Below, in pieces: positions 11,219 to 22,845 of a DNA stretch of 64,000 bases. The stretch is from assembly GCA_027924585.1 (NCBI GenBank), contig BSBM01000050.1, positions 6,042,501-6,106,500 on the forward strand, given 5' to 3'. Numbering within the stretch: the stretch's first letter is position 1; each line of letters starts with the position of its first letter. This DNA comes from Larix kaempferi. Taxonomy: Eukaryota > Streptophyta > Pinopsida > Pinales > Pinaceae. Both the position numbers and the translations under genes were made by a program. The notes below the pieces were generated by a model that ran no database searches, was not told the DNA's origin, and worked only from the letters and a program-made list of their open reading frames with translations.

Positions 11219-12926
11219 CTAACCATAGACTGCTTCATATGGGGTCATTTTAGACGCAGTGTGGTAAGAGGTATTGTACCACCATTCAGCGAGAGGGAGC
11301 CACTTTTCCCACTGATGTTGTTGTTCAGAGGTGAAGCAACGAAGATAAGTTTCCAAGCATTTATTGATAATTTCAGTATGACCATCTGTTTGTGGTTGAT
11401 ACCCTGAACTCATCTTCAGTTTGGTGCCAGTGTGGCGAAATAGTTCTGTCCAAAAATGACTGGTGAAAGTCGCATCACGATCCGAGACAATGGAAGAAGG
11501 GATTCCATGAAGACGAAAGATCTGGTCCAGGAAGATTTCAGCGACTAAGGAGGCTATATAGGGATGGCTGAGAGCACAAAAGTGACTATATTTGGAGAGG
11601 TGATCAACCACAACGAGAATCACTGTCTTCCCGCCAGATTTAGGGAGCCCTTCAATGAAATCCATAGAAATATCTGTCCAAATCTGTGTAGGTATGGGCA
11701 AGGGTTCGAGCAATCCTGGAAGGAGTGTTGTTTCACCCTTATTGCGCTGGCAGGTATCACATTCAGCCACCATCTGTTGAATTGTCATTTTCATGCCCTG
11801 CCAAAAGAAGTTACGTCGTGCCCGTTCATACGTTTTGAGGAACCCAGAGTGCCCCACCGATGGAGAAGCATGGAGTTCATAGAAGACAGCCTGTTGAAGA
11901 TCTGTGCTCTGGGGAAGCATCAGACAACCCTTGTATCTCAGAGAAGCACCATCCCAAGAGTAATGTGGTACAACAGAAGGGTTGTTGGTCAAGCGTTGGA
12001 TGATTTGAGATAAGGAAGAGTCATTGACATAACCCTGTTGAACAGATTGCAACCAATTTGGAACAGGCATAGAAATAGCTGAAAGAGAACCTTGGGCATC
12101 AAATGTGCGAGAAAGAGCATCTGCCACAATATTGTCTTTACCCTTCTTGTAAGTGATCTCATAGTCATAACCCATGAGTTTGCTAACCCATTTCTGTTGT
12201 GCTGGGGAGGAGACACGTTGTTCCAAGAAATATTTCAGACTCTGGTGATCAGTCTTGATGCAGAAATGATTCCCTAATAGGTATGGTCGCCACTTCTGTA
12301 CTGCATGCAAAATAGCCATCATTTCCTTCTCATAGGTAGAGGCAGCTAAATTCTTACCTGAAAGGGCTTTGCTGGTGAACGCAATGGGGTGTTCATCTTG
12401 AAGGAGAACAACACCAAGTCCATTGCCGCAAGCATCACTCTCAATAGTGAAGGGCTTGGAAAAATTGGGCATAGCTAGAACAGGTGTAGTACACATAGCT
12501 TGTTTTAGTTTGTCATATGCACACTGAGCAGCATGTGTCCATGTAAAAGCATCATTTTTCAATAGAGCAGTTAATGGAGCTGCAATCTTCCCATAATCCT
12601 TGACAAACTTGCGGTAGTAGCCAGTCAACCCCAAAAAACCACGAAGGCTCTTAAGTGTCTGAGGATGAGGCCAATTGTTCATGGCATCGATTTTGGCAGG
12701 ATCCACACGAACCCCTTGTGCTGATATAATTTGCTCGAGATACTCAACTTCCTTCTGTCCAAAAACACATTTAGACTGCTTGGCGTGGAGATGATGGTTA
12801 GAGAAAAGTTGCATGACAAGATCCAGATGCTGGAGAAGTTCATCCCATGTTTTACTGTAGATGAGGATATCATCAAAGAATACCAGAATGAATTTCCGCA
12901 AGTAGGGTCGAAATATTCATTAAGGC
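11219..12926 (-). pseudogene. pol, second part: RT palm, RNase H, integrase
   Basis: A 560-residue open frame starts inside RT just before the active site (LVFFDDILIYSK). It runs through the RT connection (FLGLTGYYRKFVKDYGKIAA), RNase H (TIESDACGNGLGVVLLQ, STYEKEMMAIL, CIKTDHQSLKY, NIVADALSR) and integrase. Integrase shows the zinc-binding H-H-C-C finger (H in ELHASPSVGHSGF, CDTCQR). It also has the D,D-35-E core: D in WTDISMDFIEGLP, D in IVSDRDATFTS, and E in DGHTEIINKCL. This part has no internal stop and is the best preserved section of the element. Confidence 0.93.
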
Positions 12927-14916
12927 CTAGAATGTGGAAGGAGCATTAGTGAGGCCAAAGGGCATGACCAAAAACTCATAATGGCCATCATGTGCGCGGA
13001 AAGCTGTTTTAGGGATATCATTCTCATGAACCCGAATTTGATGATACCCAGAAGGAAGATCCAACTTGGAGAAAAAGTGATCCCCATGAATCTCATCAAG
13101 AAGCTCATCAACAATAGGAATTGGAAACTTATCCTTGATGGTGAGGTGATTAAGTGCTCGGAAATCAATGCAGAGGTGCCATGACCCATCTTTTTTGCGG
13201 ACAAGAAGAACTGGAGAAGAAAAGGAACTAGTGCTTGGGCGAATAAAACCTTGCTTCAATAAGTCTCGAACGAGCATTTCAATCTCCATTTTTTGGTGAA
13301 ATGGGTAGCGATAGGGCCTGATGTTGGGAGGAATGCTTCCAGGAAGGAGCTGAATACGGTGGTCTTCTGGCCTTGAAGGTGGCAATCCCACTGGTTCAGC
13401 AAAGACACCTGTATATCGATCCAGAATTTGTTGTAGATCCAAAGGAGTAGTGGAGACTGCTGATGGTTGCATCTGAATGGAATGGATCTGAGCGATGACA
13501 CCATGTGAATTCTTCTTGAGGAGTTTTTCCATGCGATGTGAACTGATGATGCTGAGAGAACCTGGTTGTAATCCTGTCAATGTGTGTTTTTGTCCATTGA
13601 GGGAAAACTGCATCCAAAGTTCAGCAAAATCCCATAAGATAGGGCCAACTGTGCGTAGCCATTGAGTGCCCAAAACCACATCACATCCGCCTAAGGTCAA
13701 GGCAAACATGTCAGAGCGCAAGGTATAATCTCCCATAGAGATACGCACATTTCGACACTTCCCTTTACAAGGTAAGGTGCCCCCATTGGCAACCATGACT
13801 TCAAAGTTGGAGCAAGGATGGATAAAACAATCAGCTTGTTTGGCGATCCGAGGGTCAATGAAATTATGAGTGCTACCAGAATCAATGAGTATTGTAAGAG
13901 GAAGCTTCTTGAAGTAACCCCTGACCCGCATTGTTTGGGGGGTGGTGATTCCAGCTAAAGCATGGAGAGATATCTTTGGCTGGTCATCCTGAGACGGAGG
14001 GTCAATAGGCGGTTCCTGAATGTCGACCTGAGCATCCATTGTCTCTGGATCTTCGTCACCAATTTCAGAGGCAGGCGGAGAATCCACATCCAAGAGATAG
14101 AGCTTTTGTTGAACACATCTATGTCCCCGAGTGAATTTCTCATCACAATTATAGCAAAGCCCCTTTTCTCTGCGTGCTTGCATCTTTGTTTTAGACAAAC
14201 GCTTGATAGGAGTTGGTCGAGGAGCCTGCAGTATAGGTGGTCGTTGAGAACCCATATTTCGGAAGGGAACAAAAGTGGGCTTGGAGCGTTGTTGGGCTAC
14301 AATCTTGTCTTCTTCCAACTTAGCCAACCCTAGGGCTTCCATCATTTTGTTGGGACAGAACATTTTGACCTCAGAGCGGATGGCATCCTTTAGACCACTG
14401 ATAAAACAACTCCGGTAAAAGTCATCGGACAATCCTTCAGTGTGGTTGGCTAGTTTCTCAAATTCGGTTTGATACTCTCTCACAGTGCCAATTTGGCGAA
14501 GTTTAGTGAGGGCTCCTGTGAAGTCATCAAAAGCACTATCAACCAAATCGTTACAAAAGGAGCTGGAAAAAGTCTGGCCATTTTGGCTCTTCGTGAGCCT
14601 TGATGTACCAATGGTACCATTGAAGAGCTTCATGTTCCAAATGAAAGGATGCAAACGGAACTTTGTTGACATCAAAAGTATTATGCAGAATGAAATACTG
14701 TTCTGCATGATAGATCCATCCAGTTGGATCAGTACCATTGAAGCGAGGAAAATCAAGCTTCGGACCACGGAAATTGCTGGAAGAAGAGAACCCATTGTCT
14801 GATGAAGACTCGGACTGTCGTTTGTTGTTCATAGCTAAATGTTCAAGATGGAGGCCGAGAAATTTTTCATCCAGATCCTGGAGTTTGGCTTGGATGGATG
14901 CAAGTGCTTCTTCCAT
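12927..14916 (-). pseudogene. gag, protease and first part of RT
   Basis: The likely start is the ATG at 14916 (MEEALASIQAKLQDLDEKF), which opens a Gag with the usual coiled start and the block [21 protein letters not shown] one-base shift near 14560 moves Gag to the neighbouring frame ([26 protein letters not shown]). The zinc knuckle is [14 protein letters not shown] at ~14115-14155. The protease follows with [15 protein letters not shown] (DSG active site) and [13 protein letters not shown] then runs from RPYRYP through [20 protein letters not shown] and [15 protein letters not shown] to [12 protein letters not shown]. There a TAG, most simply CAG changed by C-to-T, and a one-base deletion ~15 nt on split it from the rest of pol. 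Confidence 0.9.
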
Positions 14917-15993
14917 GGTTTTTGCTCTTGCATGGGTGACAAACATAACCAGGAGTGTTTTTTTTTTTTTTTTTTTTTTAGGTTGACTGGGTAGGAAAAC
15001 AAAAACAGAAATTGATTCAGTAAAGGAAAATCTGGACTTGGGAAAAAATATGAAGGGTAATTGGGGTTTGACTAGGGTTTGGACACTGTTGAATAGATAG
15101 GGAAGCAAAAAATGAGGATTTCAGAAGCGGGGTGAAAGAATGGGAAAATTTGGCAGAGGGGAACAAAGAAGCGGAATTCAGAAAGGAACTCTGTGGTAAA
15201 ATTTGAAGGTGATTGAGTGAAATCTGAGGAAGTTATGGCAAACCCTAAAAATAGACAAATGTGGGATTTCGGGCTTTGGGAAGGGGAATTGGGGATAGGG
15301 TCCTCGGGAATGAAATATGCAGAATGGGATGACAGGGGTTCCCCGAAAATTTCAAGGGAAACAGAGTGAAAACAAGGGAGATATGGAGATAAAACTGTTT
15401 TTTTTTATCAGATTGGAGCGGCTACGGCTCGGAAGGGATCTGAAACAGATAAATCTGCAACGGCCCAGAAGTGAGCGGAAATAGAGGGATCTGAAACAGC
15501 GTCGAATGGATTGAAAACGGCTGGATCTGGAACGGCTTTCAGAATGGATCTGAACGGCTGGATCTGAAACGACACAGCAGTGATCGACAACAGTTCAGCT
15601 AAAAATAAATATGGACCCCAGGTATGTGCGGCTTCCTAACAGTTCAGGGGTTTCACTTGGCCACCAATGTTGTCTGACGGCTTGCGTATTGGGGCAGTAC
15701 CCCTCACTCCACAGCTCAGGTAAAACTGATAACCTGCCACAAACGACAGCTCTTGGTTTACCTCACGGGTGGGAACTAGTCAATCAAGTAGGGGTTGTTG
15801 CCCTTTTCGCTAGCAGGTCCTCTCAATGGGCCAGCTACTTCGGGGTTCCTGCGGTACTCCTCACAATGAGTTTTAGGGCTTATGCCCAAGTACTTCCCAC
15901 AGTTAAGCGAATATGGATTATTCCCAAATCCGAACCTGCAACAGATGCGAAAAAAAAATTGGCAGAAATTTCACCCAGCGAACCCAAGAAAGT
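14917..15993 (-). other. 5' leader of the chromovirus
   Basis: About 1.08 kb lies between PBS and gag. It includes an A20 run (T run on the plus strand, ~14959-14979) shortly before the gag start. At ~15410-15600 there is a small array of degenerate GGATCTGAAACGG-like units. A similar array could hold packaging or dimerisation signals, but nothing here proves a role. Confidence 0.6.
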
Positions 15994-16005
15994 GCTCTGG
16001 TACCA
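15994..16005 (-). promoter_or_regulatory. Primer binding site (tRNA-iMet type)
   Basis: On the element strand TGGTACCAGAGC lies two bases after the 5' LTR. It matches the plant initiator tRNA-Met PBS (TGGTATCAGAGC) at 11 of 12 bases, the usual primer of chromoviruses. Confidence 0.9.
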
Positions 16006-16007
16006 GA

Positions 16008-16382
16008 TGTGAAGCACCTGCAACAAGTAATTAATAAGAATATGCGAAATAGCAGAAATGACAGAACTCAGAATCACTTTTATATTGATCACAGGCCACT
16101 TCGAGGGGGCAACCTCCTATGAGAAAGCTCAATACAAATAACTTCACGGTGCCTTCATAGGTCTCAACACACACTTATATACTAAGTCTAGGCGCCAATA
16201 CTATGGTTCAAAACCATGGGCCACTACAAACTATGGATCAACAATACTACGGGCGACTTACAAAGCATATGCGCCAACAAAAATAACACAAACTATTGAT
16301 CAACAAATACTACGGGACGACTTACAAAGCATATGCATCCAACAACAATATACTAACAAAGTAAAGACATGGGTTCCTAACA
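16008..16382 (-). repeat. 5' LTR of the chromovirus
   Basis: The 375-bp LTR is the partner of 10228-10602. On the element strand it starts TGTTAGGAACCCATG and ends GGTGCTTCACA next to the PBS. Confidence 0.95.
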
Positions 16383-16387
16383 GAAGG
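16383..16387. repeat. TSD GAAGG (right copy)
   Basis: An identical copy of the five bases at 10223-10227. Confidence 0.9.
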
Positions 16388-17821
16388 AGCATAGACGACA
16401 CTCCTCTCTTAAAATATAAGTGACCACCATTCTAGCTACTTTGTGTTGCTTTGAATTTCACAATCTTTTCCCATTTTGTTCATTAATAGAATTTGGATTT
16501 TATTGTATCATTATGCTCTTTGAAATATCTGTATGTGTGTTTCCATTTATAGTTTTGACTTCATTTCATTCTCCATATAATCCAAATCAATGGTATTAGT
16601 GCAATCTTCTCTTTGTTGCTTCTATCTGCATGTATGCGACAAGGCTTAGGTATTGAGAATTGGTTCTCGAACTAACTGATTTTCGGGAAGACCGTACTCA
16701 TCAACCCAAGTATCCTCCCATAGAATAAGAAAATACAAATAATGGAGCATGAGATCTTATCAAGTTGTTTCTTGAGGAATCCCTCTTGCAACAAAGGAAC
16801 AAGATGACCAATAATTTCACTTAGATCCTTCGACAACTGTTATACCTCAATATTACACATTACATCCTAGTGTCGCATCCTTGCACCAACAACCTAAAGG
16901 ACACTTCCCCTTAAAGATCATCTGAACATCCAGAGTGAAATCTATTGCCTGAACACTGAAAGCAAACATCTCACCTGCCACATGTCACCCAGAAAGACCT
17001 CATCTGAGGGAATTATCACGCTCTGCACAATTGATGGGGCGCGATAATTAGGGTTACCGCCCTTTGCTCCTTCCCTAGGGCACGATAATACTGCGCTATG
17101 CTCAATTCTAGGGACACAGTAATCCAGTTTTAACCTTTTGCCTTGGATTTCGGGATCTTAACTTTCGAGAGATATCATTGGGATTGACAGCTCTGATTCG
17201 ATCTCAACTCCTATCATTGTTTAGTGGGTTTGATCCACTAAATTCTCTCTAGATCCATATTACTGTCTTCTTGGTTAACCCTTCACAATCCTATAAGAGA
17301 GAGGCATTCCATGGGCCAAAGGGGGGACTTTTGGGGCATCAAACCTATGATCATAAGCCTTTTGCAGAGATAGCTAGAGGAAGGACTTGGAGCTGGAGTG
17401 GGTTTGGACATCAAGCAACTACTTTGTAAGCACTCCTGAGTTCTCAATAAAATATAACTTATCTTGTTTCCCTATTTATGTGTATTGATCATGATTCATT
17501 TACATAAATTGTATTCAGTAGAATATAGATCTAACTTGTGATTCGATTACTTGGAAGATAGTGCGCACTTGTTTGTCGTGTTGATCTCTACAGGTTCATC
17601 GCAAGGACTTCGGGATTAAAGACTTGATTGGACAAACATCAGAACAGAAGGTCAGTTGTCTTCTTTCTCATCTATCAAATGTTAGAACTAGAAACACTAA
17701 TTTAGATCTAGGGAATGAGGTAGCATTTGTTTCCTTTTTGTCTTAGCATAGAGTTGATCCTTGTCACTTTATCCTAATAGGGATCTTCTTACCCATAGGA
17801 AGAAATATCTACAACAAAAAC
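16388..17821 (+). mobile_element. LTR (3' part) of a deleted Tat-type Ty3/gypsy element
   Basis: Non-coding sequence ends directly before a PBS. It contains a TATA-like CTATAAGAG at ~17291, then an AATAAAATATAA polyadenylation-like signal (~17447), then a U5-like tail rich in ATCTAGATCT words. The same succession precedes the PBS of the second Tat element (53.6-54.2 kb). The start of the LTR was not found. It may lie upstream of the chromovirus or be lost. Confidence 0.5.
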
Positions 17822-17839
17822 TGGTGACTCCGCTGGGGA
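17822..17839 (+). promoter_or_regulatory. Primer binding site, Tat/Athila type
   Basis: TGGTGACTCCGCTGGGGA follows ACAAAAAC. Plant Tat/Athila elements have closely similar sites (TGGCGxC...GGGGA). The second Tat element here has TGGCGACCATACTGGGGA in the same context. I am not certain which tRNA primes it. Confidence 0.7.
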
Positions 17840-18526
17840 ATTTAACCGAGGGGTATCAGGAGTCACGTCCATGGGGTCTTGGAAAATAGGAGTACCATCA
17901 GGACCTGGGCCCGGATTTGTATCCTGTGAGGGGTCCGGAAATGAATGGGGTAAAGTAAAATATGAAGGTCCGGAGCCGTCAGCATAAGAGTGATGAAACG
18001 CATGATCCAGCGCATTGTGGGTACTCATAAGTCCAACTAGCACTTAGCTCTCTTTTCGGCATTATGGGCCTACCGAACCTCAGTGAAAAGTGCTACCGAG
18101 TTTACACCATTCCAATTGGTGTATGGCCTGGAATCCATTTTTCCGATTGAATGTGAAATTCCGTCACTAAATATAGCCATTGAGCTACTTCCCAATACAA
18201 CTTCCGAAGAAGAACGATTTTTGTATCTAGCTAAGCTAGATGAAACCCGACGCGACGTTGCTTTAGCTAACGAAGCCCATAAGAAACGCGTCAAAACACA
18301 GTATGATAAATCCGTTCAACCTCGGATGTTCAACAAAGGTGACCTCGTGCTCACATATGACCAAATGCATGACAAACTAGGAAAAGGAAAGCTAGAATCT
18401 ATGTGGTACGGTCCCTTCATCATAAAGCGTGTATTGGAAAAAGGAGCCTATGAGCTCGTTGACTGTGACGGTATGCCTTTGGCACGACCCTGCAATGGGT
18501 TGTACCTAAAACGTTTCTACGCGTAG
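17840..18526 (+). pseudogene. Integrase C-terminus of a deleted Tat element
   Basis: After ~125 nt of leader, the frame enters integrase at about 17966: VMKRMIQRIVGTHKSN, a TAG where the other element has Trp, then HLALFSALWAYRTSVKSATE. It is open from there to the stop at 18526, ending GAYELVDCDG...GLYLKRFYA. The motifs FTPFQLVYGLE, KKRVKTQYDKSV and FNKGDLVLTYD are the end of Tat integrase. The jump from PBS to the integrase end means most of gag, PR, RT, RNase H and the integrase core were deleted. The minus-strand open stretch across this junction is not a gene. Confidence 0.8.
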
Positions 18527-18651
18527 TTTTTTCCTCTACGAGACATGTTGTACATAATGTACCTAGCTTGTTTTCAATTTTTCTTTTGTGTGTGTGCGTG
18601 GATTTTATTTCATGTATCCTCATTTACCTCGACTTGTGCTTCTATGCGCAG

Positions 18652-18800
18652 ATGTCTGCCTACCATGGATTCACTGATGCTGCTAGCCGGCACACCCGAA
18701 ACCTTGCTTCCGCAGCATGGGTTATTTATTCTCCTGCTGGTGAGTTGGTATCTTCAAGAGGCACTTGCTTGGGCCCCACAACCAACAACAACAACTACCA
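18652..18800 (+). pseudogene. Additional RNase H (aRNH) of a Tat element, truncated
   Basis: The frame from the ATG at 18652 reads MSAYHGFTDAASRHTRNLAS, AAWVIYSPAGELVSSRG and TCLGPTTNN. This is the first half of the archaeal-like RNase H that Tat elements carry besides their own RNase H: the first catalytic Asp in FTDAAS, and the LGP-TNN block that precedes the A-E-Y catalytic Glu. It sits after integrase in a separate frame, and a splice-acceptor-like GCGCAG precedes the ATG. After TNNNN the match stops and the domain is cut before its catalytic Glu. Confidence 0.75.
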
Positions 18801-19059
18801 ACGATTGAGGAGACACTTCCACTTTAATCAACAACCATTTTGAATGTGCAACACCCTTCAAGGTTTAAGTTAAATATGATTCCTTTATTTGAAGGCCATA
18901 TAGACATAGATTATTTCTAGAAATGATTAAATATGTTAGAGGGTTATTACTTTGTTTAATTTTTTATCACCAACAAAAAAATCACGTTCACACTCCTTAG
19001 TCCCTCCCCCATATCAAAGTTTGGTGGGACAGTTATTAGGAGAGACATGCCACATATGA
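18801..19059. other. Spacer without recognisable gene
   Basis: AT-rich sequence between the truncated aRNH and the next gag remnant. I see no feature. Confidence 0.4.
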
Positions 19060-19415
19060 GTGTACATCATTTAGGACAGAACACACTTGGGTGGATTTTT
19101 TTCGATGCCCTCAATGAGGAATTATACCTTGTCGAAAACTATAATGACCAATAGACAAGATGGATAACTTTGTGCGAAGAGAGAAATCAGATAATGCTAG
19201 AGTTCACCAATATATTTGATAACTTGCGCTAAAAATTGGGTATCACTGACTTCAAGTCAAGCTTGGTCCTAAAGTGCCATTGTGTCCTACATAGATCAAT
19301 CCAAAATGACATGGAATTCATGGACATCTCTTCACTGCTAATAACTTATCAACATACTATCAAAATCAAGCAAAAAATTAAGAAGAAGAATAAGTAAGAG
19401 ATTGGGTTTGCAAAT
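19060..19415 (+). pseudogene. gag fragment of another Ty3/gypsy
   Basis: With a few stops the plus strand reads FDALNEELYLVENYNDQ, then RWITLCEERNQIMLEFTNIF and DNLR-KLGITDFKSSLVLKC. It ends HRSIQNDMEFMDISSL, followed by a lysine-rich stretch. This is the core of plant gypsy Gag (W..F...F..........Y...F..L...LGI......V..Y..GL...I). It breaks off exactly where the LTR-like TGTAATGCCCGCC begins. Confidence 0.6.
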
Positions 19416-21433
19416 TGTAATGCCCGCCTCAGCACTTATGATTGATTTGATTATTTTAGACTTATGATTGATCAGACTATTTTGAGACCTACGATTGATT
19501 TGACTATTGAGGGCACTGGTTTGAAGTGACCCGGAATTATAAAAACTTAGACCATGAATGATTGCTTTAAATTTTATAGGTGAAATGAAAATGGTTAGAT
19601 AAATGATGATTGATGAATATACTCGACTGACTGAGAAAATGGAAAATGATGAAAATGCTTTAGAATGGAAAATGATTAAGGTTGAAAATACTTGAAATGA
19701 AAATGATGTATGCTCGATTGACAAAGATATAATGCTGAATGTTGAAATTACTTGAAATGAAAATGATGATTTGTTTTAGACTCGACTGACTGAGATACTG
19801 AAAAGAATGATAAAAATGTTTTATAGTGCAGCACTACTAATGTGCGCTTGAGTGTGTGCAGTGGCAGGTAAAATGATTTACCGATTGATCCACAATGGAA
19901 TTATAGGGATCGTAAGAACGGAAAGAACACTTAAGGGTACGACGACTGACTGTCGACCCTAAATTAGCAATCCCCGCATAGGTGAAGCCGTTTCAGCTCA
20001 CCTGGGGAAGCGTATGTCGTACGGGCAAGGCCATAATGATTTGGTCACGTACGATGAGTTGAGGGGCGTGCAATAAGGAGAGCCTTATCCATCAACATCC
20101 CTTAGTCTCCAAGGAGCGTAGTTGAGAGATCGCGGTAATGACTCTCAATCGCTACACAGTACTCCCCATAAGAAGGAAGAAAATAAACTATTGGAAGGGC
20201 CCGCCGAAGAGGCACTTAGACAAGAAAAAGATAATATTATTTAAATGAAGAAATTGAAAACTCATCAAAGATAAATTTAGATGACTTTAAATTAAAATAC
20301 AAATTAAAATAAAATAATATCCCTTATTTTATTTTTAAGAGAAAAAGGGGATTATTAAAAATGAAAAAACAGAAGCAAAACAAAAATAGTATGTTTAGTC
20401 TAAATTTATTTATTTATCTACTTTATGAAAAGAGGGAAAACTAGAACTAAACTAGAAGTATACTAAGGAAGCTCTATTAAAAATAAAGGCTAAGAGAAGT
20501 TAAACTTTAGATGAAAGTATTCTAATAAGGAATAAAAGAATTAAATATAGTATTTTTATAAATATATATAAATTATTTTTATTCTTTTAAAAACTTTTTA
20601 AATAAAAAAAAAATAGATATTATTAAATAAAAGATACTTTCTCTTATAAATATTATTTCTAAATATTTAAAATAAAGAAATGAAAAACAACTAGTTTACT
20701 AAAAAGGATATTAAGTAAACTAAAAGAGAACCAAATTAAAAGTAGAACTCTTCTACACTTAACTCCCACTAATTTAGGGAATTAGGTGCACACTAAAGAT
20801 ATTTGAGACACATGTATTTGAGAATAATTGAATTTAAATTATTAAATTAAATTAAATATGTGCATGGACATACACATGGCACACATACTTTTGCTATATA
20901 ATGAGGGAGGAGAAGGAGAGAAGGACCTCTCTTGCTCCCTAATGCTGGATGAGCATCATAATTTCGGATTATGTTATGATTCTCGAGAGTTGGGATTAGC
21001 TGTAACGGGGATTGGGAGATTCTTTCGGGAAGCTGGATAGTGTGTTCTTACAACCCCATTAGCGCGGGGGTTCGGGGTGAAGGAGAGTAACCCCAATACG
21101 GTAAGGTGGTCAACCGAGGGGCTGTCGGTATCTTCGTCAACGCTGGACTACTTCGGACAGTTGATTCAACCACTACTCAACGGTTTCAAGCTCGACACCC
21201 AGAAATCAGGTTCAGCAAATTATTATTTTGTTTAGTTATTTTTTTATATATATGAGGATGAAATCAGAGTAATGTTATGAGGACCAATCTGGTTTTGTAA
21301 ATTATAAACCCGGTTTTCTTAATGCATATGTATTTCTGAAATTTTATGAATATGTGGAGAAATTATGAACAAAGTAGAATCTGAATATAATTCTTGTTAT
21401 CTTTAACTAAGACTTCATTATCAATTTATTTCA
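19416..21433 (+). mobile_element. Candidate solo LTR, TSD CAAAT
   Basis: TGTAATGCCCGCCTCAGC interrupts the gag fragment, resembling the start of the LTR at 45993. The bases before it are CAAAT. Two kb later ...TTATTTCA is followed by CAAAT (21434-21438). The interior is non-coding: GC-richer at 19.9-20.2 kb, a very AT-rich A-run stretch at 20.25-20.75 kb and GC-rich again near 21.05-21.2 kb. CAAAT is a weak TSD, so the right end is tentative. Confidence 0.4.
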
Positions 21434-22737
21434 CAAATCCTCTAGTAGCGTCGATCCGAACTCTTGGGATAACTTGACTCTGTTTTCTTTGTTATTTTCA
21501 TTCTAGATTTCTGGTGAAGTGTGGGGATAATAGATCCGAATCTCTATATCTTTATTTTTATTCAGCATCTCCAGAATTGATTGGTTGGAGTAGATCTATT
21601 CCCCAAGACTTAAAACTCTGTCTGCATTATAATTTCGGTTCCATAATAGATAATTTCTGTTCTTCAGAGATGTAAACTCTGTTCGTATCATGATATCGGA
21701 TCCAGGATTGATAGTTGCAATCGATCTAACTTTGGAGACATTAAACTATTGTAGATTCACTATTCCTTTGAAAATCTACCTTGTTTGTATAAAATTCTTC
21801 GAAATCTTGTGGGAGTGACCAGATCGTGGCTCTGCCTTCAGTTTTTATGTAACCCTTGAATTTATTGTGAAGGTATAGTGATTCAGTTACTGCGAATCTT
21901 AAACTCTGTATTGTTTTTATAAATTTTGGATGTAAGGACCCCAGATCCGATCTACCTTGATTTTATTTAAATTTCTAATGTCGTTTTACAAATTCTTTTG
22001 ATAACTCTCTGTGAACACATTGGTATTTCCTAGACCCGAATCACAAGGGCGTTTAACTTTTCAACTCTGTGTCTTAACTTACCATCTGGGGAGACGCTAA
22101 GGGTAATCGCCTTATTCCATTTCCATTTCTTGAGTTGATGTTTCCAGAAGCGCATTGGCATACCAGTCTCGATTGTTTCTCTGCATTTTCTTACAGTTCA
22201 TGGGGGTTTGACATATGAAATCCCAAATTGATTTCCTTTCTGCGTCTTCTTTACCGCTCATGCTCATGTGTTCGACATATGAAAAGCTCTCAGATCCATT
22301 TCCTCCTCTGCGTTTTCTTAAAGTTACTGGTGATTGACATTTCGCTTTTTCCAGAATCAACTTACTGTTTACATAAATCTCTGTGTTTCCAAATCAATGC
22401 TGCTGGACGTTTTCCTAAATGGGTATTTGTCTATTTTAATATCTCTATGTCCTACTTTAAAAACTCGATTGAGGTTGTGCCTGAATTTGAACGACGAATT
22501 GTAAATTGGGATTATGAAATATATATATTTTTTACTGTATCTGTTTGATATTCGCATTGCATCTCCAGTATTTAGATTAGTATTACACCTTGCTTCTCCC
22601 TCAAACCTGAACGGATCCGCTTTTTCCTTCACATTGTCGGGATAATTGGTATGTAATTTATGTCGCCATATATCCCCAGATAGTTGAACACAGAGGAATC
22701 CAACAAGTTGCCCAACGTAAGAGTGTGATGGTTGGGT
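21434..22737. other. Non-coding stretch with degenerate ~70-bp tandem repeat
   Basis: No gene is seen. At ~22150-22350 three degenerate units share CTCTGCRTTTTCTTA, then TTTGACATATGAAA about 25 bases on. Upstream, AGATCCGAATCT-like words and 'aaactctgt' recur through 21.46-21.97 kb. This may be the leader or LTR of an unidentified retroelement. Confidence 0.4.
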
Positions 22738-22845
22738 CCACTTGTCAATTTTTTTAAAAGAAATTTAAAGCTTTGCCGTCGAAAGTTATATTTCCTTTTT
22801 TTGGTGAAACATATATATCATGTTTTATTTTAAGAAGTCACTTTT

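Larger units (their letters stand above)
10228..16382 (-). mobile_element. Complete chromovirus (Ty3/gypsy) with LTRs and TSD
   Basis: A 6,155-bp element lies on the minus strand with two LTRs of exactly 375 bp, each starting TGTTAG and ending TTCACA in element orientation, and a 5-bp target duplication GAAGG. PBS, polypurine tract, gag, protease, RT, RNase H, integrase and a C-terminal chromodomain follow in Ty3/gypsy order, so this is a chromovirus. By eye the LTRs differ at 11 of 375 positions (about 97% identity), which points to a fairly recent insertion. The coding region is nevertheless dead: one frameshift in gag, a stop plus frameshift in RT, and a stop plus frameshift after integrase. 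The FFDD RT motif and MEEALASIQ gag start suggest a Reina- or Tcn1-like clade, but I cannot fix this. Confidence 0.95.

Noticed and set aside
14917-15108. Upstream extension of the chromovirus gag frame including a poly-Lys run
   Set aside because: The Lys run is the translation of an A20 tract in the leader; the ATG at 14916 gives the family-like start.
17789-18043. Minus-strand Pro/Asp-rich 84-codon frame over the Tat PBS
   Set aside because: It runs across the PBS and into sequence that clearly encodes integrase on the plus strand, so it is a shadow.
21205-21220. Alternative right end for the LTR starting at 19416 (GGTTCAG then CAAAT)
   Set aside because: The base before CAAAT is G, so the LTR would not end in CA; the site at 21433 fits better, though neither is proven.
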